Below, in pieces: positions 1 to 15,245 of a stretch of DNA of 64,000 bases (position 1 is its first letter; each line of letters starts with the position of its first letter). The DNA is from Aphis gossypii (lineage: Eukaryota; Arthropoda; Insecta; Hemiptera; Aphididae): NCBI RefSeq assembly GCF_020184175.1, contig NC_065530.1, forward strand, positions 52,305,260-52,369,259, read 5' to 3'. A model generated the notes under the pieces. The model saw only the letters and a program-made list of their open reading frames with translations, searched no databases and was not told the DNA's origin. A program made the translations under genes and the position numbers.

Positions 1-3000
1 TTTCGTCAATCTAAAAGTCTATATGATAGCTTATAATTTGCTATTTTATATAATATACAAATAATATTATTATACATTCATATAGCGTACGGGACATAAA
101 ACGCATTCGGTGCTGATTTTGTAGATTTGATCTTTTAAAAGCGCATTTATTTAGCTTACCTACCTGCATTATACCAGTTAGTAATTATTATTAAGTCAAA
201 ACAGAGACTCAAGTATTCCAATAAATCGCTATTTATATTATTTACCTTCTAAATTATGAGTTATAATCATGTAAGATGTAACGATAGGTTGAAAATATGT
301 TTTTCGTCACTATAGAGATGTTCTTTGGTTGGCATTTTTGCATTTAAATATTTTTTTGTACTAATATAATTGCTTAATTTTTAAATTATACTTAGATATT
401 CGCACTATTTGAGAAAATGAATGGATATTACTCCATTACCATCAGTAATATATTGTGTAGCCTACAGGTATAATAATGTAGAAGGTAACTTATTATTAAT
501 TAAAAAAAAATACACCAAGTACATTTGGAATTGGAAAAATAAATACGTATATAATACGTTTCTTAAATTTTCGAAAACAAGTGTATTTACACACACGCAT
601 TAGATATATATATATATCTAAAAAATAATATATATTATAGTCGTAAACACAGTCCGTATGTACATGTTATTAAATAACGCTAAAAGTTTAACGTGTTTTC
701 GTTTTATTGGTTGTTAAATAGGCTAATAAATTAATAATGACGGATGTAGGTGCGCGCATTAATTTCAATGGATTTATTTTTTTGTACCAAAACCGTAATT
801 ATTATTAAACACTTCATAATTATTATTGTATGGTCGCTTTTTACAAATGGCAGTCGATAAAAATCTTCTAGAACTTTTATGCGTTTATAAACGTTCTGAT
901 TATTTTTCACATTTCGTTGTACGCTACAAGGCAATATAATATGCAATTAAACGAACAGAGGCTATTTTAGTGGAAAAAAATACTTCTAGACACTATATTA
1001 ATAATAATTAATCATAAACAGCTCACAGTTATGGTGAAAAAACACAATTTCCGACGTTTGTATGATATAAACATTATATACAGCCTGCAGGATTCAACTA
1101 CAAACAAATTATACAAACCAAATGAGACTAATTTTGTTAAACTCGTCGACTAAACTTTTTCTTTCACATCATACTATATAGGTATTTATTTTTATTCTGA
1201 ATTTGAAATATATTTATTATTTTTCTCTGTAATACTTAAAATAATTATTCTGTGCTATTCTTTTAAAGTTTTTCAATAATCTATAAAATAAATAATATTT
1301 TAAACTTTATCTTCGCTTATTTTAGACTCATTTAGAGCAGGCCTATTGTATTAAATGAATCTATACTTTTTGATTTTCAATATTTAATAGTATGACTTAA
1401 TACATAATAATTACACTTAAAAACAATTCATTATGTTTTAAAATCGTTTCACATGTTCAATTTTTAATATATGTATCTGATCATTTTAAACACATTCGAT
1501 TTTTATTTAAACATTACAGTTACCTATCAATTTAGTATCATTCAAAAATGGTATATTAAATTAAAATACCTATTAACTAAAACATGTAATTTATTTTTAT
1601 CCAAAATTTATAGTCTACTTACACTGTTACACTGTTCAGATTTTAACTTAATATCTGTACTTATTATAAATTTTTTAATTTCGTATAGGTATTATTGCAT
1701 TTTTTTGGTAAAAATAAAAAATATAAAAAACGCCCGTGTCTCGTAGTCACAGGCAACTCAACGCACAGCTGAAAATACAATATTGTTTCTTGTTCGATAG
1801 CCGCTGCCGAGTTCTTGTCGTACACATCTTTTGACAGTTCACATAGTCGTTAAGAAATTATTTATTAAACGAAAAATAAGTGGCCAATCGATCTGATAAT
1901 ATTTACGAATAAAGACATCTTTTACGGTAAACGTTTTAACGAATAAAACAAAATATTAAAATTAATTCTATACATTACAATAAGACGCGCCTTCGAATTC
2001 CCACGTTATATACCAGACGCCATCTAGTACAAATTCTTTAATACGCGCCACTGGTGGTGATGGCCGTAACGAATTTCCAAGAACCATGTTGAAATACAAT
2101 ATTAATATTATCCATACGGCTGCGCACGTACACGCAACATGATGGTTAACGTCGGCCGGGTAAAGATGCACTTATTGCACTAGCAAAGTATTTCGACGGC
2201 AATTTTTTCTTTTTTTTGTATGCTTTCCTAAAAAATTGATACACATTTGTTATTTCGGTAAATTTTCAGTTATTAGACTCTCCAGTATTGATCTTTTCAA
2301 TTAAACATTTATCAGGCAATTTGATTGTTTTTAGACGAGTATAAACTATAGTATTTCCAAGATATATATTTGAAAGTCAAAGTAGATAAACCGTAACTCA
2401 TACTCTCTAAAAATCAAATCTATATTACGACGACTGTTCAATAGGTACAACAGTACAACACCATAAGACGTAAAGTGTAAAAAAAGGGTTATATAAAAAT
2501 GTATATTGGTAAAATAGTATTTAGTTCATTATTGCGTAATAAGTAGTCACGTGATGTCGACTACAAAACAAATACATTTATTTTCACCAAGTATCGAGGT
2601 AATTAATAACTTTAAGGTAGCAATTGTCTATTATTGACACAAACACAAATTTATTTTAATTTTAAAAATCAATTGAAAGGAAAGTTGAAGTTGAGTCTCT
2701 CAAGACCGTCACTTGAGGAATTGTCTTCCTTCGAAAATGCACGTGTGTGGTTGTCATATCGTTATGATATTGGAATAATATTAACAACTTTATAATAAAA
2801 TAATTTAACGTTAAACTACTATTTAAAAAACGCGAAAACAACATTTTGTTATCATCGGTTCAATAATATAATATCTGCAGGTTGTTTGACGTCGAATTTT
2901 TTTTAACACTTCAATTATTACCGTCCAACTCCAATCGATTGGTGTAGTTACGTGTTTTACACGCCTTCGATTGTTTATCAAATCCTCATATCGAAAACGA

Positions 3001-3990
3001 GTAGGTATATATATATTAGGTATATACCATATTTGTTGTACCGGCTACATTATAATCCAAGCGACGGATAAAAATAAAAATAATAACAAAATATTTATGG
3101 ACATAACATTGAACAATTTATGTGTAGGCAGTTTCGTTCAAAAAAAAAAAACATTTCTATTCATTATGGTCGCTTATTTTAACCTCTGGCATCGCACCTA
3201 TACGTTTTCGCCGACGGTGTAAATAAATTATTCGGTCGCCACTCGCTACTTACCGGTTGCGACAATTTTGCATAAAAACATATTATATATTATTATGTTC
3301 GTCCTATAATAATAATAATACGTCATATCCTATGCGTGCTTATATTATTATCGATGTATTAGTAATATTATTTTATAAAAATATGTGGAAAAAAAACAAG
3401 CGTCATCGGCGACGCGCGAACCCGCAGTGCACGGGGCATGCATATACGTGTGTAATAATTATTATGGTAATTCGGTTAAACGAATGATTTTCCTCCGAGA
3501 ATTTAAATATAATAAATAAAATGGGGAAAAAAAAATAGACAGAGAGAAACTGGTTTTTATGCAAAACCGTTGGCCTGCGTGCCTCGCCAGTTGGGTGGCC
3601 ATTACACGTAGCGCGTTGTTCGGACTATTATAATACACGTACACTAAATCTCATTAAAGGTATATATAGGTATATATGGGCTGCACGCACACAGCGGTAT
3701 ATTATAAGAACAAAATCGGTACACGCCGAAAGGACGCGGAACGGGAGCGGTGGTGAGGTGCAACGACGAGTGGCATGACGAGGTAGGGTTAGATGGACAT
3801 TATTAAAATACGTATATATTGGATTACGGAGAAAAAAACTTTTGAAAATTCAGATATAACTCGATCAAAGATTTTATGTTTAGATATGCGAGCTAGTCAA
3901 ACGGTAGCCATTATAAGTAAATACCAATCCAGTGTTTTTTTTTTTATATATAAATTCGATTTTATTTTTCAATATGCAACGTGACTGTAC
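1..3990. other. Mostly AT-rich sequence, no gene seen
   Basis: Apart from the short minus-strand frame at 1968-2087, only AT-rich DNA and short chance frames are visible. A richer patch at 3540-3780 contains CpG but no convincing exon. A minus-strand donor-like CCG|GTAAGTAG lies at about 3254, preceded by short ATG frames. It is too little to call. Confidence 0.6.
1968..2087 (-). CDS. Short open frame, 39 codons, possible 3' exon remnant
   Basis: From the ATG at 2087 the minus strand reads M-V-L-G-N-S-L-R-P-S-P-P-V-A-R-I-K, then a segment with two Trp and one Cys, ending at a TAG. The frame stays open upstream to 2171 without another ATG, so a 3' terminal exon is as plausible as a free-standing peptide. 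Codon use is balanced and the stretch is more complex than the AT-rich flanks. No product is recognised. Confidence 0.1.
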   Translation of the reverse strand: MVLGNSLRPSPPVARIKEFVLDGVWYITWEFEGASYCNV

Positions 3991-6900
3991 ATAGTAATAT
4001 GGTGTCTAGCACATATATAATATATACCTAATCGTAGTTGAATCTATAAATGTAGACTTTCGAAATTGGATTAGTACTTAAAAATACACGTTTAAATTAA
4101 CCACGGGCACGAGTTCGTATACGTATATTATGTTTTTCTTAATAAAGTTAAAATACAAACCGGACAGAAAGCGTTCATTCTTTGGTGCGTAAATATGTTC
4201 TCACAAGAATTATTCGTTTTTGTCAATCGAGTAGTAATGGAGTTCTAAAACGGTCTACACTTCACTGGAGAAATGAGATATCTAGCATTTAGTTTATGTG
4301 TCTTTATTTATACGTTTAATATTATATAATATTATATTGTTAGAAAGCGTAAACAGCTTGATACAACAACTTACTATATATACATGCGATATAATGTCAA
4401 TCGCCGAGTTCCTCTTGAATTCTTAACCCTAACGCGACGAGCGTTATAATATAAAGGCACGTACTAATTATACATAATGTCCTTTTTCAAACAAGATTTA
4501 AAATTGTTCATAAATAGATTAACACATTTATATGAATCGTTTATCATTGTTTTAGAAAATCACAGGAGGTCGATGTACTATAATTCTCTACGGCATATAC
4601 GCTATATATATTACTATCCCATTTATGATTTCAACAGTATAGGTAGAAGTATTTTTGTTTATGTTGCCGTTTATAGTTGTCACTTGTCAGTACATGACAC
4701 TCATATTATATGCCTATAATTCAAACATGTTGATGATTATCAAAAAAAAATTGACCAACGGGGTTATAGATTCCTTGTACCTATAATTAATATCAATATG
4801 ATATTTTTTACTAATTTGTACCTATTAGTGAAGTAATGTTCATACCAATGTATTATAAATTATAACACCTCACAGTAACAAAAAATAATAATAATCAAAT
4901 TGATATAGATAAACAATTATTAACATGCATATTGTAAATTATTACTAGAACTAAATTTTTATTAGCAATAAGAAAAATAAAATTAAGTGTAATATACTAA
5001 TATATTTTAAGTAAAAAACTGAAAGTTAAAAACATGTTTTATGTATATATAATGTATAATTATTAATATGATAATTCTTATCATTTTTCGTTATTTTATT
5101 TCAGCTTCCAATTTCTTAAAAAAATAATTTTAAAGACAAAATATTTTCAATCCTTTTTTTGTTTATATTAATGTATTAGGTACACATAAATTATGCACAA
5201 TGTATAATATATTCCTCCCTAAGTTAAAAATGTTAAACTTCCATTCGGCACTGTTATTACTTAAAAGCTAAAACTTAGCAGGTGTACCATATAGTCATGA
5301 TTTAAAAGTACCAAAATAAGTATGAAGTTACTATAAACGTGTAGCTTATTGATATAAGTAACATACATAATATTATATTATTCTCCACTTTCTAAAACTA
5401 AAAAAAAAAAAAACATTGCAATTATAATGAACTTTGCCACTCGTAGATATACCTATATTTTCTAGTTCCGTTTTATATTTATCTAGATTGCAAACAGCAT
5501 TTTATAATAGGCGCACCTACACTATATATTATTATTTTTTATTATTAATTATTCATTTAATATGATAATACTTAATACAAAATAATAATATGTGAGATGT
5601 GACCGCAAAACTAAACGTTTGGATTTTTTTTACAACATTTAAAGCAGACATGCGCAATCACCTTAGTCCTTGTCAAAAAAATAATCGTCACAGAGAATAC
5701 ATTATATTTAAGCTTATGTAAAATCCAGAAATTATTGTCACTGGAACTATATTTCGGCTGATAAATTAATAAAAATTATAAATGATGTAACGGTGTACAT
5801 CAGCGTAGTCTAAGTCTAGATTTGGGGCGGATAACAGTTTTACGCGCATTTTATTATATCCACTGCAAACTAAAAACTACTGTTGTATTATATCTAATAT
5901 ACCGGCTATTAAGCTATTATGACCTATTTACAAATTTATTATGCCCATAATACTATAATCCTATATTAATATGTTTCCTCGTCCGGTAAAAATGAAAACG
6001 TCATTTTATGACTATATTATCACGATCGAATAGTTATTTATATTAAAATATGAATAAAATATGAACATTTCGATTGAGTGTTACTGTGTGTGTACGGTGC
6101 AGCATTTATAATATTGAATGTAATCGACGCTACTTAAGATTTTAAACTTACCTATGTATAGAGGATAAACAAACATGCAGTGACGTTTTATTTTATTTTA
6201 AATGCATTACATATTTATGTGTCTTATTATAATACGTTGCGTGTTTTCTTTTAATTAACGGAGGAAAATACTGACATCTATCCGAGGCTGCTCATTAAAA
6301 AAAAAAAAAAAAATACGAAATACAAAAAGAAGTAACAAAAAAATACCTTTAATTGTCATTTATAGGTTTTATTTCGATTTTCTATACACAACGGCGTAAC
6401 TCGAGGCCACTGCCGCAGCGTAGGTATATATACACTACACAACACGCAATATCATATACATATATACTCATAATATATAGGTATAAATATATATATATAT
6501 ACTGACGCGTTGTTATATTGGGACACGGTTAACGATAAACGAGTAAGATTATATGAGAATTTATTCGGTGAGTCCGAAAATAGTGTTCGTTGGTAGTTGG
6601 GATTTAAGCTTGGTGGATTATTATTTTTATTTTTATTTTTTTTCGTTTGGTGTGCATATATAATTATCATATATCAGTGTATAGAGTCTTTGTCCGGTTA
6701 GTCGTGGTTTGAAGTAATAATTATAATGATACATCCGTTCAATTATCGTTATAGTCGAGTCGAGAAAAATTATGATCGTTCTTTTAAATACATATTATTA
6801 TGAATACATGCGATTATTAATTAGTAATTTAATATCTAATCGTCATGTTAATCATATTAATTTTTGAAAAATACTAATAGATAATTGATAATTAAATTTA

Positions 6901-7860
6901 AACAAAGCAAAAATTTACATATGGATGTTGATCGGTTTTAGAATATTATATTGGCTAAAAAGCACAATGATTAAAAAAAATCAAAAAAAAAAAAATATGA
7001 AATTCATATAGAAAATATAAATAGTTATACTGTATAATTATTAATATTCACATAAATATTTACACGTTTCCCACCAAAATCAATTTTATATAAATAATAT
7101 ATACCTAAGTATTGAGATTTTAACGAAATATTTATTGAATAAAATATATTTTGATTACGCGTGCCTACCGTATTAATATGAAAACTATACACAGTAGTAG
7201 GTACTATAAAAGTAGATTATTTAAATAAATTCAATTGTATTCTCCCATAGGCCATAATCTTATATTATATAATTTATAAACTGAACATTTAAATAACTGA
7301 TTATTTAATGTATGCATACTTGATTAATAATTAAATCAATATAGCGAATATACTATAATATATAGTAAATATGATAATAGAAATTATCTTAAAAAATATT
7401 TAAAATCAAACGAATAAATAAACATTTTTTTTTAGTTGCACAGTGAGATAGTACAATATTTCAACCAAATATTATTGTGAAAAAAACTTGTATAACTGAT
7501 ATGATTAAAAAATAACACAATATTATGAAACTTATAAAAATATTAAATTAAACATAGAATATCTATAATAATATGAGGACTGAGGAGGATATTTTTTATT
7601 GTTATGAATTTACAAACAATAAACTGTACGTATTATTATATTTTTATTATTATTATTACTGTTATTAATCTTATTTATATTGTATTTATAATATATTATA
7701 CGAGTACGTTTAGATAAATTAATAAATTAATAAGTTCCGATGATCATGCCATTATTATTATACATCGTATACCTATGTACGCAATATAATGTGTAATGAT
7801 TTAGGTGGTTGTGAATTGTAGTGATGGAAGTTAGGTTAGATTAACTTGGCTGAAAATTGG
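3991..7860. other. AT desert
   Basis: Homopolymer A/T runs, TA-rich stretches and GGTATATATA-type motifs; nothing coding or structured is seen. The frames at 4477-4719 (+) and 6452-6670 (-) are AT-rich and low complexity. Confidence 0.7.
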
Positions 7861-8080
7861 CTTGGATAATTTTGACAAAAAACGATGGCAATATTGTACT
7901 TCTATATTAGCAGTCTCTGTACGACATTGTCGTAGCAGTTTTCCTAAACGAATAAGACGACGCCACGCGATAGGTCAGACGTTACGCGCCGCCGCCTGCA
8001 GGAGAGTACCCGATCGCACGAGCGGTATATCGCCGCCGGGTTGTATTGATTTTTCATCCCTCAGCGTGTGGGCGGAATAT

Positions 8081-8116
8081 GATGATAATAACAATAATAA
8101 TAATAATAATAGTAAT
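8081..8116. repeat. (AAT)n microsatellite
   Basis: GATGATAATAACAATAATAA followed by more AAT units. It explains the Asn run in the overlapping open frame at 7862-8158 and argues against that frame being a gene. Confidence 0.85.
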
Positions 8117-8589
8117 ATACTTTTCCAAGTTTTGCGCACGCGCCGCGTCCAACTATAAGCGCCCCCTTTGATTATTTGGGTCAAAAATCCACACCTCGAC
8201 GGATGTCCGTCGTCATACAGCTTCCGAACCCCGCGAGAGAGATCATCATACGTATTCTAGAGTAGTTCCGTTCATCTATAATCTTTCGTTGATCGTTCAA
8301 TTTGATGTCAGTATAGTATTTTACGTATTTGTACTATATATTATTATGTAGGTACCTACTTACTCTGCAATATCATTTTAATTTAGGCAAAAAGCAACAA
8401 AAAAGTTGTGTTAAGGAGTGTCGCGTGTCTGACGACATCGTCGAGGTCAAACAACATTGATTAGACGTATAAAATACGCAACAAACGGGTACGAAATAAG
8501 TTTCCTCGAATTTCAAACATCAAACGCGACACGAGTATGTTATGATTTCATGACTATGATCCATCTACGGTCGTGTGTGGTGTAATATA

Positions 8590-8876
8590 TTCCCTCTCCT
8601 AAACTTCATACTCGTTACTTTTCAAATAGTTTACAAAAATCAATATTATAACTCTTGAAAATTGATTTAAAGCAAAAACAAAAATAGTATAATTCCAGTT
8701 GATTATAATATAATTTTATATAGTTATATTTTACATTTTTACCATAACTTTATCGTATATTTACATAGGCACTATAATATAGCAACATATTTTTAAAAAT
8801 ATTAATTAGAAGGAAATGACAATAGGAAACAATTGTGCTTCCCTCCCCTAAAACATTTTTTCAAATAATTATCGAT
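8590..8876. repeat. Diverged direct repeat pair
   Basis: TTCCCTCTCCTAAACTTCAT at 8590 and TTCCCTCCCCTAAAACATTT at 8839 are similar. Each is followed by a TTTTCAAATA segment (8617 and 8858), suggesting two related copies about 250 bases apart. Length and origin are unclear. Confidence 0.3.
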
Positions 8877-11800
8877 GTGCGCTATGAAGGGCATTAAAGA
8901 GTCTGTATAAAAACTTATATTATCATGCATAAGTAGGACGGCCAAACCGAAGATAGCATAATATTTAATATTTATCTAATATACCAACAATATAGCACAC
9001 TATCGAAAAACGTCTTTCCTGTTTTTCGTGAATGTTATGGGCTGCTGAAGGTTTCGCGTAATGTGTTTACTTAATATACATATTTTAATAAGCTTGCCGT
9101 CTCGGAAGTATTATCCTGTCCAGAATTTTTCAAACGCCACTGTTTGTTTTTCTTAAAAAAATAAATAAATCTAGACAATTTTCCTGCATTGGCTCATATT
9201 ATTTTTTCATTATTAACATACAAATTGTCATCGTATTTTTAATTATAATAAATATCTATTATTTTTTGAATAAGAGTAGTATATATTTTTCATTTAAATT
9301 GCTTAATAGCAAGTAGGAAATATATTAAAACAAAAAAAAATCATTGTAATAAAAGATAGTAGAATATTAATTTTCATAAATTATTACAGCAGAAATATAA
9401 TATAATAGCTTTAAAGTAAAAACTATTATCAATCTTTTACTTATAGCTATACACAATTAATAGATTGAGAGTTTTACTATGCTTTATAATATTATATAAT
9501 TTAAGGTAAAACAATATTTTCTATACTTTATACAAATAAAATAAATAATTTTAACGATTAAAAAAATAATAATAATATAAAGTCATAATATTTGGAAAAA
9601 AATAGAAAGTACCTATATAGTATATATATTATTATTTTTTTTTTGTAAAAAATTAACATTGGAAGAGATATGTGAAAATGATATTTAAACATGGTCCCGT
9701 ACGTTTTGCATATCATAATTATTATTGTGGTGGTGGTGGTAGTCGGGTCGTTGAGTGCGTTAAGTATATCACACGGCATCCGAGTTTCCAAGAAATTGTT
9801 CCGGATATCTTTACACGTCGGTAGTCGTATTTGTGGGCACATGGCGTGAGTGTAATAATTATACACGGGAAACGTGTACAAACATTTTCTCCGCTATTTT
9901 CTATTCTTCCGACGAAATTCTACGCATCAGATTTGTTTTCAACAAAATATGTTGATGGTCGTCCACCCCGACTATCCGACGACTAACCACGCGCGACCAT
10001 CCTCGACTTCCGACCGTATAAATACATAACATAAATATATTAAACGAATATACGCATACTAAAGGTCACCTCCAAATGAAATCTTATTGGTGTTGCGATT
10101 GTTCGCAGTGGTCCTCGAGCACGTTTAGGTAATCGTATATACTTGTATTCAATATTTAAATACCTACGTCGTATATTGCGTCTATACTAGAATGAAAATG
10201 TCCTAATCAGATTCCACCGCGATGTTGTTAAAACCGTGAAATGCCAACAGAAATAAAGTACTAAATCCGATAGGAAAAGAGTGGAAAAAATAATTCAATA
10301 ATGACGTTTTATATGGAAATTATGCACATTAGGATTATAAAATACTGCTGTATATATTTTCTTTTCATAATTTAGTCGTAAGATAATCGGGCAACCGAAA
10401 ATTGAAAGAAATTAGTGACATTAAAGCGAATAGATTTTTTACCTTGAACCTGTTTACTTGGGTGCTTATTTTATCTAAAAGTCTTATACATAGGTAATAT
10501 TTTTTTTCTCCAAAAAACCTGTTTGTTATGTTTTCAATGATTCGCACTGCAATGTTAACATCATTTTTTTATAATATATTATTACTATAATGCATATTAG
10601 ATGTAAAATAATGTCTTAATGGTTAATATTTCAAGTTTGCATACTTAATTATAATAATTATTATTATTTATATGACGTTTTGTCATCAGAAACATTCCAA
10701 AAATTATTGACATGATGCACTTAACGAGTATACTTTATACAGTGTATTATATAATATGGATGTTTTAGTAAAATAATTATTTAGTTTTATCAAACTCCGG
10801 TTTGATAGTTAAATTATTACCTATTATTGTGTATGCATATTTATGAAAAATAAAATATAATTAACGGTTACTAGATTTTATATAGAATATTTGATATAAA
10901 AATTGTTTGATTCATGATTTGACTTTGCACAATGCTTCTTAGTTTAATTTGCTTTAAGGAAAACATCTTCAATTCATTATATTGTCTTAAGATTAGTTCA
11001 TTCACTGCTTTATTTGCCTATGTATAATTTATATGTAGGTACTTGTATATTATTTATTTACTAGACACTCTTTTCAAATCCATACTGCATACTTTCAATT
11101 TCATCTTACTCTTTTTATCAGTTAAAATAGAGACTAATATATTATAATGTGTAATGCCTTCTCATCGACAAATCGATTCAAAACCTGTACTATACAATAG
11201 TGTGACTTCCGTAGTTTTTTTCATGAAATTGTATCCTAGTGTTTAAGTTTTTACATACCAGCTGGATTTTAAATAGTTTTAAGGAGTGCCTAAAGATGTG
11301 ATAATAATAAGTTGGGACGGCCGGGAAAATGTATTAGACATAGTAATATATTTTTTTAGAATAAAAAAACCTACCTAATTTAAAAAAAAATAATGTAAAA
11401 CAGCCGCCCGGCTAATGACGAATTCCAATATGTTAGGCTGCGGGGAACCTCACGGTATCACTCGTTAATCGCACGTTCATACATAAACCTACACATATAT
11501 TATACAAAGAAACGGCATAATATTATTGTCAATTAGCATCATATTGTAACAGTTCTTTATACATTTATAATAAGGGTCCTCGCTGTGTATTCGACGAGGT
11601 GTTTTGATGTGAGGATGACTTTCTAAACTATATATTATAAAAATAGGTACCTATACATATATTTTTCTCAGATAATATGGTTCTATGTGGTTATAAATAA
11701 ACAAATACGAACCGCCCCTCGTCTTGTCACACCCTAAGGTAAATACCTATGGTAATGCGATTGTGATCTATAAAATACACGACAGTCATATGAATACTAT

Positions 11801-13443
11801 ATATCGATTATTATAATATACCATTTTGTGCACTTTAGTAGGTTACTTATTTTACCGGTGATTTTTTTCGGCACAGACAGTTTTCAATATCGCTCGACGT
11901 ATAATGTATATTATAATGTTTATATACATATATACATGATTATGATATTTATGTTATGTAAATATACATGCGGTAGCGTATAGTATTATTACACTGGCTT
12001 TAACTTCTGGTGGTGTATGTATACGGTTTTAATTTTTTTTTTTCCGTTTCGAATTTGGAACGTAGCCAAATGAGATTTTTTCTTTTTATATTCGTCTCTC
12101 GTACTGCATCAGTACCTCATCCTGTACTCAGCCTTTGACACGACGCATATTATACAAGACTGCACGCGGAACACGCCCCGCGCCCGCCGCGAGAGAGTTT
12201 ATTGCGCGACGACGACTGTATGCATTTGGCGGATCTTTGGTCCCGCGAGCCAGAAAAAAATATAATAATATACATATCTGTTATTCACACTGCACGTCGA
12301 GTCAAAACGAGAGTACTGCTCGAACGGTACACATAATATAATTATAATACACATAGAGACGGAAGAACAAAAACTGTTATTTATCGCTCACGCCCGCTGT
12401 GCAATTACATATAATATGCGTTCGTATTTATTACGCGTACAAGCGCTTATCGTATATAACATTATGTACGCACTTGGGACCTATGCGACTGAGGTGCAGT
12501 ATATAGTATTGTAAGAAATAACGACGCGACTATTTTCGGTGTTCAAATACTTGCTCACGTGTGATTTGTATGTGCGTGCATTAAATCAAAAAAAAAAGAA
12601 GAAAACGTTGACAACAAACCCCATCTATCTTCTCATACACCTGAAACAAATTAACATAATATTATAATAATATATAAATAGTATAATAGTAAATAGAATA
12701 TCGAACCATATTTTAGAATACATCACGAACTATGTTATAGTTCTGCATTGTGTCGGACAGTTAGAAATATATTATAAAATAATAATAACACACGCTCTGT
12801 TAAGAGTAGGTTTATCGTTTTAAATCGTTTAAATCGTATATATATGCGTACACGTGAATCATGGTTCATGTAAAGTAATTAATGTCCAAAATGAAAGTGA
12901 AATAAAAAATGTGACAATTAATGCCGAGCATAAAAGTTTCGCCAAACCGAATCAAAACTTGCGTTAATATTAACTTAGGTTACATGCAGTTAATGAAATA
13001 ATATATTATATTAAATAATTTAAAGAAAGTCAGATAAAACATTTAAAATATAATTATTCTACATAATCGAGAACTAATTCATATAAACCTTACGCAATAA
13101 CAGCCTTTGGTTTGGTTCGAACCAATTCAAATATTTTAGAGCAATATTTAGTCTGCCGATGAATCGGTAGTTAATTTTGAATAATTATTATATTACATTT
13201 TTAGTCGCTACAATGCAGTGCAGTTGTTGAGATTAAAACATTAATTTTTGATTGACTTAAAAGGGTCGTAGTAAAAGAACATAGGTCGGTATATATATAT
13301 AAATAGCTTAACCATTTAAAATAAACGAGCAAAGATCAGACCGTAAACTATATAGGTATAAATGGATATCATTGCTATCAATTGAGTTGTATAAAATATT
13401 ACATTCGTACTGGAGTTCACTTAAAGCAATTGCTGTGTATATG

Positions 13444-13461
13444 TATATATATATATATATA
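13444..13461. repeat. (TA)n microsatellite
   Basis: Uninterrupted run of TA dinucleotides in AT-rich DNA. Confidence 0.9.
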
Positions 13462-14091
13462 ATGTTCATAAGACATAATAACTATTTATTTACCTATATC
13501 CGAGTACATTCAATACATTATATACAAAATATCAACACCCTATAAATAATAATATAGAATTAACAATAAATGAGTTTATAATATATCAGCGTGAATGCAA
13601 ATATTCTACCATAAAATTTGTGTATATAAAGTGAAAAGGACAAATTTAATTTCTCACATAGTCGTTTAAGGGAATTGTATAGTTCGTGATGGTAGTCGTC
13701 GTAGACGTTATAAGCACGAATTCCGGCATAAGAAGATGGCCATGCACGAGGTCAAAATTTATCAAAATAATATTAAAAATAAAATCTGGTTCGTGTTTGG
13801 TCGTCCGGTGAAATTACGATGACAATAATCCAATATTATATTATATTGGTCGTGAGACAACACATCTCAGTTGTCGCGGTAGTCGTGATCGGCGGTGGCG
13901 TATGTGGCGGCGACGACGTCCGTCCAAATTATAATTCTGAAAAAAGAAAAGAAAAATAATAAACAAACTGAATAGGTTCGGGTCGACAAATAAAATAAGT
14001 GACCGTGATTGGGGTGTATAAGAGAGAAAGAGATTCGAAGCCTCGGGGTGGGGAGAAACGTCTTAATCCAAAATACCATGTATACAGACAT

Positions 14092-14101
14092 ATATATATA
14101 T

Positions 14102-14142
<41 letters not shown>
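14092..14142. repeat. (TA)n microsatellite
   Basis: About 50 bases of TA dinucleotides with one AATA interruption near 14111, the longest simple repeat seen in the window. Confidence 0.95.
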
Positions 14143-14143
<1 letters not shown>

Positions 14144-14749
14144 GTAATATATGTGTAATGTATACAGTGTTCTCAGATTTACGACTGGGCTGGATTACTC
14201 GGCCGGAGCTTATATGCGGCTGTGGTATGTATATGTGCGTAGGACATCATTTGAATTGGTAATTCAGATGGTCGGACGGACGGTAGTGAGTTCTTAGCCT
14301 CCTCTGGAAGCATGCCATTTTCTTTTCACTCTTTCTTTGCCCCGTGCTTCCGACTCGTGTTTAAGGCCTTATATTCAATGTTTGTTTTTTTATTTTTTCA
14401 TCTATTAGTATTTGGTCTTTTATTATTATTTTTTTCGTGTTTTTGTTGTATTACAAGCGTTGGACACGATCTCGCCGACGCTCACGACAACGGCGACTGT
14501 GGCCATATATTTATCCATTGTTTTCATCACAACTATATGTCTATACATATATATGACCTTATATCCTATAATTCTGGATAGTGTGTCCCCGACGCGTATT
14601 CCACAAAAAAGTATCGATGGATCAGAATATATGACCATAATATCGTTCAGAGAAAAAAAAATATACAATACAACGTCCAAAAAATTCCTCGCATTTATAC
14701 ACACACACGCCATGCATGCTTACACATATAATACATTTTAAATCAATAT

Positions 14750-15245
14750 ACAGAATGATTCCCCAAACATGATCAACACCATTTTTCATTGAAAAATAAA
14801 TTTATTCAAATTATTATGACTGTTGAATTAATGATTAAATATACTTAAAGACTATATTTTCATAAATCCTGATATATTTTTATAACATAAGAAGTTATTT
14901 GTGTGCCACCTCTTAACGATGCATATTTCTGTTTTTAAAATGAGAATAATATCCTCTATTACTGTAAATTATTTAGTGAATCATTTTTTTTTTAAAATAT
15001 TGATGTAGCTAATTCCAAATTCAAACGAGTATTTTTTTGTCTATTCAAATGTTCAAAGAATAAAATAACTTTAAAAGTGTTTTTACAAAAATATAAAGTA
15101 CCTATAAATATATAATACTAGCTCTAATGTTTATTATTGTACTTGGACCATTTTTACAAATTATAAATATTGATAGATTAATATTAATAACTAAAATGTA
15201 AAGCCACTATAGCCCTCATAATATTCATATCTTCAACGTCTTCAA
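14750..15245 (+). mobile_element. Dispersed repeat, copy 1 of an unclassified family
   Basis: This stretch is a diverged relative of 38085-38520 in reverse orientation. Matching landmarks in the same order include GATGTAGCTA (15002-15011) followed by TTCAAACGA, TTGGACC (15143-15149), ATTGATA, AATATTAAT and an AAGCCACTATAGC-like segment. The left end, ACAGAATGATTCCCCAAACA, resembles the outer end of copy 2 (AAGGGTGAACGGCGATTCAC), which points to inverted termini of an ACAGGGTGATTC type. No coding capacity. Probably an old non-autonomous DNA transposon. Confidence 0.55.

Larger units (their letters stand above)
7861..10260. other. Two CpG-containing patches around an AT stretch
   Basis: 7860-8580 and 9680-10260 have mixed composition with CpG; 8580-9680 is AT-rich. 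At 9949-10030 a small ATG frame of 27 codons precedes a TATAAATA at 10018. No gene can be supported. Confidence 0.5.
10261..14749. other. AT-rich sequence with scattered CpG patches, no gene seen
   Basis: Patches at 12100-12340 and 13680-14720 carry short frames. At 14458 a good acceptor-like tract (T-rich, ending ATTACAAG) opens into a frame running to 14741, but an equally long frame lies on the opposite strand, so no exon is called. Confidence 0.5.

Noticed and set aside
7833..7845. TTAGGTTAGA, like insect telomere repeat TTAGG
   Set aside because: Barely two units and not tandem; chance.
7862..8158. 98-codon plus-strand frame with an Asn run
   Set aside because: It starts at TTG, and the Asn run is the AAT microsatellite at 8081-8116.
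9558..9842. 94-codon minus-strand frame starting at the ATG at 9842
   Set aside because: The C-terminal two thirds are Thr, Ile, Tyr and Phe runs from repeats and A/T homopolymers. The first 35 residues look better but have no supporting signals.
14458..14741. Possible 3' terminal exon after a strong T-rich acceptor
   Set aside because: The minus strand is equally open over the same stretch, and no matching upstream exon was found.
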